The notes under the pieces: generated by a model
Told to the model about the DNA's origin: nothing
What the model saw: the letters and a program-made list of their open reading frames with translations, nothing else
Databases searched by the model: none
Made by a program: the position numbers and the translations under genes
Shown: piece after piece, positions 7,542 through 16,415 of the stretch
How the letters are laid out: each line of letters opens with the position of its first letter
Numbering within the stretch: position 1 is the stretch's first letter
Source: Pseudomonadota bacterium
GTDB taxonomy: Bacteria; Pseudomonadota; Gammaproteobacteria; DASZBR01
Length of the DNA stretch: 49,795 bases
Reading direction: 5' to 3'
Assembly: GCA_021777765.1 (NCBI GenBank)
Contig: JAJYDF010000025.1
Span: 1 to 49,795 of the forward strand

Positions 7542-8054
7542 ATGAGTGAAACAAACCCACGTATTTATGTTGCTTGTCTAGCTGCTTATAATTCTGGTCG
7601 ATTACACGGGAGATGGATCGACGCTGATCAGGGCGTTGATCATATTTGGGATGAAATTAATGATATGTTAGCTTCAAGTCCAATTTTAGGTACAGAGGAA
7701 TGGGCGATCCATGATTATGAGAATTTTGGAAGTATACGGCTTAGTGAATGGGAAGGTATCGAAGATGTTGCTGCAATGGCTACATTTATAACCCAGCATG
7801 GATCGTTGGGTGCTGAAGTTTTAGCTCATGTCCATGAAAATATCGACGAAGCAACGAGTTTAATGGAAGACTCTTATTATGGTGAATATGAGAGTGAAGA
7901 AGATTTTGTTCGCTCACTTCATGAAGGTATAGGCGATATTCCTGAAAATCTTGAGTATTACATTGATTATGAAAAAATGGCGAGAGATTATTTTATATCA
8001 GATTATTTTAGTATTGAGGTAGGTAATAAAATTCATGTTTTTATCAACGCTTAA
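7542..8054 (+). CDS. ardA: Antirestriction protein ArdA
   Basis: A 170-residue acidic protein with the ArdA opening PRIYVACLAAYNSGRLHG and WIDA directly after. Glu and Asp are abundant throughout (for example EYESEEDF). ArdA proteins are DNA mimics that block type I restriction-modification enzymes and protect incoming plasmid DNA. I chose ATG 7542, which has AAAGGAG nine bases upstream. The longer frame from 7497 starts in the GC-rich leader. The gene follows the hairpin leader and lies about 0.5 kb inside the predicted first-entering DNA, with the transferred strand as its template. That is the usual setting for early antirestriction expression. A strong hairpin follows the stop. Confidence 0.96.
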   Translation: MSETNPRIYVACLAAYNSGRLHGRWIDADQGVDHIWDEINDMLASSPILGTEEWAIHDYENFGSIRLSEWEGIEDVAAMATFITQHGSLGAEVLAHVHENIDEATSLMEDSYYGEYESEEDFVRSLHEGIGDIPENLEYYIDYEKMARDYFISDYFSIEVGNKIHVFINA

Positions 8055-8072
8055 ACAGATTTAGAAGTATAT

Positions 8073-8116
8073 ACCTACACTAACGTGCTATCTCACGATG
8101 GCAGATTAGTGTAGGT
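8073..8116. terminator. Hairpin between convergent ardA and traD-like genes
   Basis: ACCTACACTAA (8073-8083) pairs perfectly with TTAGTGTAGGT (8106-8116), and the loop can extend the stem (TGCTATC with GATGGCA). There is no long T run. Its position between two converging genes fits a bidirectional terminator. Confidence 0.6.
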
Positions 8117-8159
8117 GTAATTACTAAGAAATTACGAAGCGATAATTAAATTGATGCCA

Positions 8160-8444
8160 TTACAATTTTTTGATATTTTCAGTTTCTATTTTAGATTTTG
8201 GTTGTAGCCCAAACAATAATCTATCATTATCCCGCACCAGAAAACCATTTAACATTTCATTTAACCTATTTGGCTCTCCATTGTATTTTTCTAAAAAATA
8301 AGCACCGATTAAAATCTTTTTGCGAGTAAGCCTTTTATCTTGCTCATTTCTAATTCGTGATGTGATGCTTGAAATACGATTTTTTATTGCGTTCTGTTTG
8401 TTGAGTAATCTTTGAAGTTTTTGTTCTGCTGTTAATTTAGTCAT
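8160..8444 (-). CDS. traD: TraD-like relaxosome accessory protein
   Basis: A 94-residue basic protein. Residues 1-35 form a Lys/Arg/Gln-rich helix (KLQRLLNKQNAIKNRISSIT). The stretch RIRNEQDKRLTRKKILIGAYFLEK then has the KxxTRRKILLGA pattern of the small conjugal TraD/MobC-like proteins encoded next to Ti-type traA genes. These bind near oriT and help the relaxase; this is not the TraD coupling ATPase of F. It is divergent from the relaxase gene, with oriT in between, as in Ti plasmids. The start follows AAAAGGAGATTAAATA. Family assignment rests on this motif and location. Confidence 0.72.
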   Translation of the reverse strand: MTKLTAEQKLQRLLNKQNAIKNRISSITSRIRNEQDKRLTRKKILIGAYFLEKYNGEPNRLNEMLNGFLVRDNDRLLFGLQPKSKIETENIKKL

Positions 8445-8518
8445 TATTTAATCTCCTTTTGTTATTTTTAAAAAAAGTTGTTCCAAGATAAAAATATTAT
8501 CAGTTACTACTTGACTGT

Positions 8519-8594
8519 GCAAAGGCACGGACGTACCTTTGCCAGTTGACGAAGTCAACGGCTAAGGGCGCACATAAACGTTGCTTCGCAACGT
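8519..8594 (-). other. oriT: Origin of transfer (oriT), IncQ/Ti-like, nick on the minus strand
   Basis: Read on the minus strand, the hairpin ACGTTGC-GAA-GCAACGT (8594-8578) is followed by TATGTGCGCCCT (8576-8565). That sequence matches 11 of 12 bases of the RSF1010-type nic region TAAGTGCGCCCT (quoted from memory), and the hairpin sits on the same 5' side. Two further hairpins lie beyond it: GTTGAC/GTCAAC (8545-8559) and GCAAAGG/CCTTTGC (8519-8542). The site lies between divergent traD-like and traA genes. With this polarity the DNA below 8565 enters first and traA last. The exact nick position is inferred from the IncQ family. Confidence 0.78.
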
Positions 8595-8664
8595 GTGCTT
8601 AAATCCTTAAAAAATAGAAATTAATAAAATAAAGACAATATTAATTTAATAAAAAGAATTAAAT

Positions 8665-11600
8665 ATGGCTATCTGGCATCTTAGGGCACAAATAATTGGT
8701 CGTTCAAAAGGCAAAAGCGCTGTTGGTGCTGCTGCATATCGTTCGGGTTCATCCCTTCATAGTGAGTATACTGATCTCACATTTGATTACTCCAAAAAAC
8801 GAGGTATTGCTCATTCAGAAATTATGACTCCTGAATGTGCACCAGACTGGTCAAAGAATAGAGAAGAATTATGGAATGCAGTTGAAAGATGTGAAAAGAG
8901 AAAAGATGCAACTTTAGCAAGAGAAATAGAAGTTGCATTGCCTACCGAATTATCATTATCTCAAAATAAAGAATTAATCAGAGAATATATCAAAGATCAA
9001 TTTATCTCATTGGGCATGGTTGCTGATCTTAGCATCCATGATGTAGATGAGAAAAATCCTCATGCACATATCATGTTAACCATGCGGCCAATTTCTGAAA
9101 AAGGTTTTGGTCAGAAAGAAAGAAGTTGGAATGATATAAAAGTATTTGAGCAATGGCGCGAGCAATGGGCAGTAATTACTAATAAGCACTTGGCACTTAG
9201 TGGCATTGATAAAAAAATAGATCATCGATCTTATGTCGAGCAGGGCATTGATTTAGAACCTACAATTCATCGTGGAATTACTGAACAAAAGAAGGATGAA
9301 GACTTAGAAAGAACCCAAAAGAATAAAGCAATAAAAGAAAGAAACTTTCATCGATTATTAAAAGACCCACAAATTGCTTTAGATTTATTGACCCATCATG
9401 AATCAGTATTTTCTCATGAAGATTTAGCAAAATTTGTTAATTCAAGAACTCAATCAATAGAAGAATTTACTAAGCTAAAACTTGTGTTAGAAACGCATAA
9501 ATCAATGGTTGATTTAGGTGTTGGTTTAGATGGTAAAAATTATTATACAAGCAAACAAGTTTTAGAGCGCGAACGAGATTTACTTCAAACTTGCGAAAAA
9601 TTATCAAAATTAAAACATCATCAATTAAACCCTGAAAAATTATCATACGTATTGAGAGATAGAAATCTAACGGAAGAACAATTAAGAGCATTTAATTACA
9701 TACTTTCTGGAAATGATCTTTCATTAGTAGTGGGCTTTGCTGGAACGGGTAAAAGTTATTTATTAGATGCGGTTCGTGAGGCTTATGAAGCAGAAGGATA
9801 TCGAGTAGTAGGAACTGCATTATCAGGTAGAGCAAGTGATGGTTTAATGCAGTCAGCAGGAATTGAAAGCAGAACAATTGCTCGTAATTTAATAGATTGG
9901 GAAAATGATCGTTATAAACTGGATAACAAAACAGTTTTAGTGATAGATGAAATTGGGATGGTCGGGACAAGACAAATGCAACTGCTGATTCAAGAAGCAA
10001 AAAAAGCAGGTGCCAAAGTGGTGGGGTGTGGCGATCCAGAACAAATACCGCCAGTTGAAGCAGGTTGTCCTTTTAGGGTGATGTTAGAAAAACAAGAGCA
10101 CGTTACATTAGAAAACGTCATTAGACAAAAGATCGATTGGCAAAGACAGGCAACAGTTGAACTTTCTACAAGACAACACAGTAAAGCATTGAATAGGTAT
10201 TATGCACATGGTCATATTCATGAACATCAAACACGTCAAGATGCAATGAATGCAATTGTCGAAAGTTGGAATAATTATAAAACACAAAACCCTCAAAAAA
10301 GTATTGTTATGATGGCTTATCGTAATTTGGATGTTTTAGAACTTAATTTAAAAGCGCGTGATAAATTAATCGAACAGGACAGAATAAATACAAACAATTC
10401 AGTGACAATTGATACAGAAAAATTTGGCGAATTAAATATTGGTGTTAATGATCGTATTATGTTTTTGAAAAATGACAATGATATTGATGTTAGAAATGGC
10501 AATATGGGTCAAGTTGTAGCCGTTAATGAAGATAATTTAACAGTTAAAATGGATAGGGGAGATACATTGGCTTTTTCACCTCAAAAGTATAACCATCTTG
10601 GATATGGATACGCATCTACAGTGCATAAACTTCAAGGCGAAACAATTGATAAAGCATTGGTTTTGGCGACCCCTCATTTTGATAGATTTATTACTAACGT
10701 ATCACTTGATAGGCATCGTGATGATGTTGAATTACATTATGGGCGAGATGATTTTAAGAGTTATCAAAATTTAAACAGAACACTCTCTCGCGGTGAAAGT
10801 AAAATATTGGCTATTGAGTTCGCGCAAGCAAGAGGGATTGACTATGACTTATCAAAAGATGTTGGTGCACAAGTCGAATCGAAAACGGATTTTAAAACTT
10901 ATTGGAAAGATATCCTTGCAGAATGTGAACCTATAAAAAATACTTTGGCCGAAAAATATTTACAAAACGTAGGTTTAAATGAAATGGATTGTAAATCATT
11001 AAAATTTCATCCAGCAGTATGGAATAAAGAAGCCCAAACATACATGCCTGGTTTAATTGCACAAGCAGTTGGATTTGACGAAAACCGAAAAACAATTCCA
11101 AAAGGATTTCAAGTAACTTATCTTGATGCAGATACCAAATTAAAAGCTAAGTTAGAATCCCCCGTACGATTTGCAGGAGAGGTAGATAGTTCAATTATAA
11201 TGGTTCAAAAACCTAATCAACCTGATAATAGATGGTTTGTTACAATGGATATTGAATCTGCATTAAGTATTGCAAAATCAAATCCAAAGATTAGAGTTGC
11301 ATGTATTACCACATTAGAAAATTTCGAGAAAAATCCTCTACAAGGATCAGAAAATAATTTGACATTATGTTTGGATAAAAATACACCAGAGAATGTAATA
11401 GAAAAAGCAAAAGATGTATTTAGTGAGAAAAATTTTAATGTATTTATAGCAAAACCTGAAAACGAGCTGAATTTTTCTCAATTATTATTAAAAGAAGGAA
11501 AAGAGGCTGTGAATTCAACTTTAGAGAAAGCACAGCTTCATGCACATCCAAAACTAAAACATAGTGAGGTTGAACTAGTTATTAAGAAATTTGATGAATT

Positions 11601-11793
11601 AGATAAAAATTTAGAAAAATCAAATCAACAACCTTATTTAGCACATCAAGTAATAGCAAGAGAATGTATAGATAAATATGCTTTAGAAATTGGTAGAAAT
11701 AAGCTATTACTACAAAAAATTAATCAAAATGCGCCAGAACTTGGCAAACGGATACAACATATGATAGAACAAGAGCATATTGCCGAATTATAA
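8665..11793 (+). CDS. traA: TraA conjugative relaxase-helicase (MobQ, Ti type)
   Basis: A 1042-residue fusion. Residues 1-220 are a MobA/MobL relaxase: GKSAVGAAAYRSG with candidate catalytic Tyr25, HDVDEKNPHAHIML with the metal-binding histidines (about 125-138), and WRXQW near 164-168. Residues about 330-700 are a RecD/TraI-type helicase with Walker A GFAGTGKS (357-364), Walker B VLVIDE (424-429) and a late STVHKLQGET motif. The last 300 residues are less conserved. The enzyme nicks oriT, stays covalently bound to the 5' end and unwinds the plasmid for export through VirD4. Its length is normal for Ti-type TraA. The start ATG follows an A-rich AAAAAGAA stretch. Confidence 0.95.
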   Translation: MAIWHLRAQIIGRSKGKSAVGAAAYRSGSSLHSEYTDLTFDYSKKRGIAHSEIMTPECAPDWSKNREELWNAVERCEKRKDATLAREIEVALPTELSLSQNKELIREYIKDQFISLGMVADLSIHDVDEKNPHAHIMLTMRPISEKGFGQKERSWNDIKVFEQWREQWAVITNKHLALSGIDKKIDHRSYVEQGIDLEPTIHRGITEQKKDEDLERTQKNKAIKERNFHRLLKDPQIALDLLTHHESVFSHEDLAKFVNSRTQSIEEFTKLKLVLETHKSMVDLGVGLDGKNYYTSKQVLERERDLLQTCEKLSKLKHHQLNPEKLSYVLRDRNLTEEQLRAFNYILSGNDLSLVVGFAGTGKSYLLDAVREAYEAEGYRVVGTALSGRASDGLMQSAGIESRTIARNLIDWENDRYKLDNKTVLVIDEIGMVGTRQMQLLIQEAKKAGAKVVGCGDPEQIPPVEAGCPFRVMLEKQEHVTLENVIRQKIDWQRQATVELSTRQHSKALNRYYAHGHIHEHQTRQDAMNAIVESWNNYKTQNPQKSIVMMAYRNLDVLELNLKARDKLIEQDRINTNNSVTIDTEKFGELNIGVNDRIMFLKNDNDIDVRNGNMGQVVAVNEDNLTVKMDRGDTLAFSPQKYNHLGYGYASTVHKLQGETIDKALVLATPHFDRFITNVSLDRHRDDVELHYGRDDFKSYQNLNRTLSRGESKILAIEFAQARGIDYDLSKDVGAQVESKTDFKTYWKDILAECEPIKNTLAEKYLQNVGLNEMDCKSLKFHPAVWNKEAQTYMPGLIAQAVGFDENRKTIPKGFQVTYLDADTKLKAKLESPVRFAGEVDSSIIMVQKPNQPDNRWFVTMDIESALSIAKSNPKIRVACITTLENFEKNPLQGSENNLTLCLDKNTPENVIEKAKDVFSEKNFNVFIAKPENELNFSQLLLKEGKEAVNSTLEKAQLHAHPKLKHSEVELVIKKFDELDKNLEKSNQQPYLAHQVIARECIDKYALEIGRNKLLLQKINQNAPELGKRIQHMIEQEHIAEL

Positions 11794-11866
11794 ACTATGG
11801 CAATACAAATTAAACATAAATCGACAAATAGTATAATTTATTAATTGTAATAAAAGTAGGTGATAT

Positions 11867-11930
11867 ATGCGTAAAATAATGAACTATAATACTAACTAAT
11901 GATAGGTAAGGTCTTACTTTAAAATTACCT
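11867..11930 (+). promoter_or_regulatory. Possible leader peptide and hairpin before the 414-aa gene
   Basis: After AGTAGGTGATAT, a ten-codon frame (ATG 11867 to TAA 11899) is followed by the hairpin AGGTAA (11904-11909) with TTACCT (11925-11930), then CTTCT and A-rich DNA. This resembles an attenuator-style leader, but the peptide has no diagnostic codon run. It may be chance. Confidence 0.2.
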
Positions 11931-11962
11931 CTTCTAAAAATATATTATTAATAGGTTTATTT

Positions 11963-13207
11963 ATGGGGCTAAGAACACTTTTTGATAAATCATTCTTACA
12001 AGAATTAACGCTCGATGAATCTGTGTGGTTTGACCATTTTTTTTACCCAATTATTTGTCCACTATTCTACGTTGAAACATTAGCTGATTTGAAAAAATCT
12101 GTTAGAGAAGGGCGCACTCCTGAAGATGAGGTAAGAATTATTGCTGAAAAATTCCCAGATTCTCAGGGAACTCCGTGCGTTTTTCACTTAACGCTTGCCT
12201 TATATAATCTATTAGGAATAAATATTCCTATGCGAGGACAAATACCAGTGCCTAATGGAAGACCAATAAAATCACATGGAAAATCTGGAATAGTCTATGA
12301 TAGTTTATCTGAAAATGAAGCTTTTTTACGCTGGTTAAATATGCAGTTCTTAGATGTAGAACATAAATATGCAAATGTATGGCGTGAAAATCTTTCCAAT
12401 CTTAATTCCAAACATATAACCAAATGTTTTCAATCTCTAGGAATCAATGGTAAGTCATGTAAAACATTGCAAGAAGCTAAAGATATTGCAGATACTATTG
12501 TTAATAGTACCGATAAACTATACGAAAGAATGGAATTAGCTTGTATGGTTCTACGCATTAATGATCTTAAAACACAAGCAGATATTTTAAAAACTTGGGG
12601 TATCATGAATAACAAACCATTAGCAAGTTATGCGCCTTATGCTGCATTTGTTGTTACTATTGAAATTTTCTTTCAAATAGCACTTGCCGCTAATTTGATA
12701 TCTAGCGACCGACCATCTAATTATGTTGATATAAGCTATCTTTCTTATCTTCCCTTTTGTAATATTATTGTTTCATCTGACAAATTACTGAGAAAATGCG
12801 CGCCACTTTTCTTGCGCTCTAATCAGGAATTCATATGGGGTACAGAATTAAAGCATGCACTTAAAGAATTGAATGAGTATTATCTTAAAAATATTACAGA
12901 TGAGATTAATGAACAAGGTCTAATAAATTTTGCTTCACTGCCGCCTAAAGAAGGAAGTTTTTATGTTTCAAGATTGTGGGATAAATATTTTCCAAGTTGG
13001 AGTGAAAAGAGAGAATTTACAGATTTACCTAAATCAATAAAAAATTCAAATCTTGGAGAAGAAATAACGAAAATGGCTGATACTCCTACATTATCTAATG
13101 AACAAATAGATTTTGACGTGCATAATCCTGATACCGTAACTATTGAACGAAGGATAAGAAAGAAAAAAGGAACTTGGTATCAAATACCAAAGGATATAAA
13201 AAATTAA
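11963..13207 (+). CDS. Conserved-looking protein of unknown function, relaxase-linked
   Basis: A 414-residue soluble protein starting at ATG 11963, 169 bases after traA and on the same strand. I do not recognise a named family. The opening FDKSFLQELTLDESVWFDHFF and the central YLPFCNIIVSSDKLLRKCAP look like conserved blocks. The second, a hydrophobic strand ending in SSDKL, is reminiscent of acidic active-site strands of PIN-like nucleases, but that is weak. The C-terminus is basic (ERRIRKKKGTWYQIP). It has no signal peptide or membrane segment. Its place between the relaxase and the convergent VirD4 operon suggests an accessory role in maintenance or transfer. Confidence 0.75.
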   Translation: MGLRTLFDKSFLQELTLDESVWFDHFFYPIICPLFYVETLADLKKSVREGRTPEDEVRIIAEKFPDSQGTPCVFHLTLALYNLLGINIPMRGQIPVPNGRPIKSHGKSGIVYDSLSENEAFLRWLNMQFLDVEHKYANVWRENLSNLNSKHITKCFQSLGINGKSCKTLQEAKDIADTIVNSTDKLYERMELACMVLRINDLKTQADILKTWGIMNNKPLASYAPYAAFVVTIEIFFQIALAANLISSDRPSNYVDISYLSYLPFCNIIVSSDKLLRKCAPLFLRSNQEFIWGTELKHALKELNEYYLKNITDEINEQGLINFASLPPKEGSFYVSRLWDKYFPSWSEKREFTDLPKSIKNSNLGEEITKMADTPTLSNEQIDFDVHNPDTVTIERRIRKKKGTWYQIPKDIKN

Positions 13208-13237
13208 GTAATAGTTTTACTCAAAGTACGCATTGGT

Positions 13238-15340
13238 TCACACCTCATTGTCTAATTCTAATTCATTAGTTTGCTGTGATAGAGGTTGGTTAGCTATATC
13301 TTTCTCAATCTGTTGATTTTGATATGAGGAATTGTATTTTATATTCATAACTTGAGCTAATTCTTCATCAGCACATTTTTGAGAATCAGAAATAAGGGAT
13401 GGAATGGTAATAGCACCAATCATTCTCTGCTTAAATAATCTTATTTTAAAACATTGCACTTTATCTGCATAAACAGGTCTATGGCCATGAATTAAGATTA
13501 ATGATTTTTTCTCAGACAGCAATTTAATTTCCTGAGATAAAAGTAAAGATCGGGAAATAAAATCTTTTGATTTACTTTCATGCATTTTGTGTTTTGTATT
13601 TCTATTGATTTCATGAGTGGTTGAGCCTATCGCTGATTCAATTAATTTGCATGTTTCCTCATCGGTTTGGGCAAAAGCAATACGAACTTTAGCATTAATA
13701 AATACTTTTGCACCATCACGGCCATAAATATCATAAAGCTGCGATAATTCTTGAATTAGAATGGCAATACGTAAATGATATTCTCGATAAAGACCAATAT
13801 TTTTATGAAAACTTTCCATTCGTCTTAAAGCTGAAAATTCATCCATTAATAGCAATACCCCGTAGGGTTCAGTGCTATCTGGGACTTTTCTTGTCATAGT
13901 ATCGGCTACTTGTTGATAAAAAATTGTAATTAGCGGTGAAAGCCTTACAAGATTATCATTGGTAATTCCAACATAAATCGTCATTGGTTCTTCACGTAAT
14001 TTTCGGATATCAAAATCACTTTTAGAAGTTGCTTTATCAATTAGGGGATTATCAAATAACTCAAAATACGATTCAAAGGTAGCCAAAATAGAAAGCCTAG
14101 TTTTGTCATGTAATTCCAAAAATTTAAGAAAATTGTAACGACATATCTCATCTAGATCGTTACGTTCTTTTAATAGATTATCAATAAATAATGCAAAATT
14201 TGGTGTCTGTTTGACTACTCTTACCACTGAGCCAATTGTTTTGGGTATTTGAGGCGTATCTAATACATACAAAGTAAGTGCGACAAACAAAAAACGAGAC
14301 TGAACTTGCCAAATAGGTTCTGATTTTGGATTATCTGGAATTAAAATATTAGCAATTTTTTGAATTTCATCTATTCGCGTAAGGCGACTATCAACGATCA
14401 CATCTAATGGATTATAACAATGAGATATGCCTTCGCGCGAACCGGGGTTCCAAAGAAATACTTTATTGCCTATTGATTGTCTGTATTTTGAAGTAGTAGA
14501 AAATAACTGAAGTTTGATATCACTTACAATGCAAGATTCTTTCCAAGTCAGTAAATTCATCATTGTCATGGTAGTGGTTTTCCCGGTTCCGGTTGGCGCA
14601 AATACGATCAGATGTTCAAACCCATCTAAAAAAAGATATCTACCATAAGCTTTCCCTAAAAAGATTCCTTTTTTGGCAAATAGTCCAGCTTTTTTAACTT
14701 CCTTGTATGAAGCAAAACGTGCATCGCCATAAGTATTAGGTTTTTTCTTTTGTTTTATTGAAAACAGTACAATAAATAAAAAGGGGAGGGCACTAATGAA
14801 TCCTGCAAAAATCAGATGCGACAAAATTTTATCTTGATCATAAAAAAGCAACCAATAACTTAAATAGTTAAGCGGGTTGCCAATAATAAGATGCTTAGTT
14901 ACAAAATACTGAATTAACGTATCACTTAAACTTAACCAAATAATGCTGATGCCTGTTAAAATTAAAAATATTTTTAATCCTCTTACATGGTGATGGTGAT
15001 AAGAAAGATAAGCCATTATTAACCAGAGAATTGGTAGAAAAAGTGCAATTACTGCTATTAAATAATTGATGGAGTAATGAAATTTGACCACTTTTATTGT
15101 TTGCCATAATAAGACAAACCAAGTAGAGGGCAATACTTTTTCTACATTAGATTTACTTAAGCTAGAAAACAGGCGACTTGCAATTTCAAAGTATACAATG
15201 ATAGACAAGCTAAAAATAAATGATTTACAAAAAATTTTAAGATGATGACTTACGATCAGGTTTAGGATTCGTTCGTAATAATTTTTAATCAATCCAAAAA
15301 TGTTATTAATATTATCGTTTATTATTTTAAGATGTCTCAT
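13238..15340 (-). CDS. virD4: Type IV coupling protein VirD4/TraG
   Basis: A 700-residue inner-membrane ATPase. Hydrophobic segments lie at about 35-56, 90-113, 122-140 and 175-195. A cytoplasmic domain follows with Walker A PTGTGKT (249-255) and Walker B LLLMDEF (496-502). Other TraG-family features include TYGDARFAS before Walker A and NAKVRIAF near the C-terminus. It recruits the relaxase-DNA complex and protein substrates to the channel. It is the last gene of the vir operon, starting five bases after virB11 ends. The C-terminal tail after 620 is Gln/Asn-rich and variable. It converges with the 414-aa gene. Confidence 0.96.
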   Translation of the reverse strand: MRHLKIINDNINNIFGLIKNYYERILNLIVSHHLKIFCKSFIFSLSIIVYFEIASRLFSSLSKSNVEKVLPSTWFVLLWQTIKVVKFHYSINYLIAVIALFLPILWLIMAYLSYHHHHVRGLKIFLILTGISIIWLSLSDTLIQYFVTKHLIIGNPLNYLSYWLLFYDQDKILSHLIFAGFISALPFLFIVLFSIKQKKKPNTYGDARFASYKEVKKAGLFAKKGIFLGKAYGRYLFLDGFEHLIVFAPTGTGKTTTMTMMNLLTWKESCIVSDIKLQLFSTTSKYRQSIGNKVFLWNPGSREGISHCYNPLDVIVDSRLTRIDEIQKIANILIPDNPKSEPIWQVQSRFLFVALTLYVLDTPQIPKTIGSVVRVVKQTPNFALFIDNLLKERNDLDEICRYNFLKFLELHDKTRLSILATFESYFELFDNPLIDKATSKSDFDIRKLREEPMTIYVGITNDNLVRLSPLITIFYQQVADTMTRKVPDSTEPYGVLLLMDEFSALRRMESFHKNIGLYREYHLRIAILIQELSQLYDIYGRDGAKVFINAKVRIAFAQTDEETCKLIESAIGSTTHEINRNTKHKMHESKSKDFISRSLLLSQEIKLLSEKKSLILIHGHRPVYADKVQCFKIRLFKQRMIGAITIPSLISDSQKCADEELAQVMNIKYNSSYQNQQIEKDIANQPLSQQTNELELDNEV

Positions 15341-15344
15341 TGAA

Positions 15345-16382
15345 TTATCCTAATTTATTTGGTTTGCTGGCATTAACGTAATAAATTTCTGTTATTTCCC
15401 TGAAACTTAAATTATTTTCAACGCGTCTTTTTAATTGCACAATAATATCTATAACGGTCAATAAATCATGTAAAATATCTTCTCTTGAAAGCGAAGTGCC
15501 AGAAAGTTTTACCATATGAACTAAGCGCATAAGCGCCACATAAGGGCTTGGTGCATGAACACTTGATAAAGAACCATCATGTCCTGTACTAGTGGCATTA
15601 ATAAAATCCGAAGCTTCAGCACCCCGTAATTCGCCCATGATGATTCTATCTGGACGTATTCTGAGGCTTGCTTGCACTAAATCTTGCATAGTGATATTTG
15701 CACTACCTTGTAGACCTTTTGAAGTGAAAAGGGCAGTGTGTATTTCATGAGGTGGTTTAACTTCAGCAACATCTTCAAGAGTGACAATATGCTCGTGGAT
15801 GTCAATTTCTTTTAAACAAGCATTAAGTAATGTTGTTTTGCCTGTACTGGTTGCTCCTGAAATTAAAATATTTTTTTTAAGCTTTATTGCGTTTTTAAGA
15901 AAATCAATAAATTTGCCTTCATAAAAATGCGTAAGTAACACATCATCATTATCAACTTTAGTTTTAGAAAAACTTGATATATCCGGTAAATAATAAGCAT
16001 TCGTATTTTGAAATGCGCCTAGTTGGTGATAATCATCAAGTGAGATATCTTCAATTGTTTGTTTACGAATGACAATGACTATTTTTTCTAAACTGGTTGC
16101 TGGGGGTAAAATAATTTGTATACGATGTCCGCTTGGTAATATTCCTGATAACAAAGGTTCTTTTTCACTTAACCTTTGATCGGAAAATCGTGCAATAAGA
16201 TTAGCTAGCCCCATTAAATGACGTTTATCTAAAGAATCAACTTTATATTTTTCAAATGAGCCTTGTCTTTCAATAAACACGATGTTTGGTTGATTAATTA
16301 ATATTTCACTACAAGTACTATCCTCTAAAAAAGGTATAAGTGGTGTTAAATATTCTTCAAGTGCAACAGTATTTGGAATCAT
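15345..16382 (-). CDS. virB11: VirB11 traffic ATPase
   Basis: A 345-residue hexameric ATPase of the secretion-ATPase family. The N-terminal domain covers about 1-150. It is followed by Walker A GATSTGKT (176-183), an Asp box near VTLEDVAEVKPP, Walker B RPDRIIMGELRGAEA and a His box around STGHDGSLSSVHA. It sits at the cytoplasmic base of the channel and switches between pilus assembly and transfer with VirB4 and VirD4. Gene order B10-B11-D4 is the standard one. Length is normal for the family. Confidence 0.96.
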   Translation of the reverse strand: MIPNTVALEEYLTPLIPFLEDSTCSEILINQPNIVFIERQGSFEKYKVDSLDKRHLMGLANLIARFSDQRLSEKEPLLSGILPSGHRIQIILPPATSLEKIVIVIRKQTIEDISLDDYHQLGAFQNTNAYYLPDISSFSKTKVDNDDVLLTHFYEGKFIDFLKNAIKLKKNILISGATSTGKTTLLNACLKEIDIHEHIVTLEDVAEVKPPHEIHTALFTSKGLQGSANITMQDLVQASLRIRPDRIIMGELRGAEASDFINATSTGHDGSLSSVHAPSPYVALMRLVHMVKLSGTSLSREDILHDLLTVIDIIVQLKRRVENNLSFREITEIYYVNASKPNKLG

Positions 16383-16415
16383 ATTTTTTCTATATTTATT
16401 TTGATGTTGTTTAGA

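Noticed and set aside
9470..10502. Several minus-strand open frames inside traA
   Set aside because: They are antisense to the relaxase-helicase domains, without ribosome sites or sensible protein composition.
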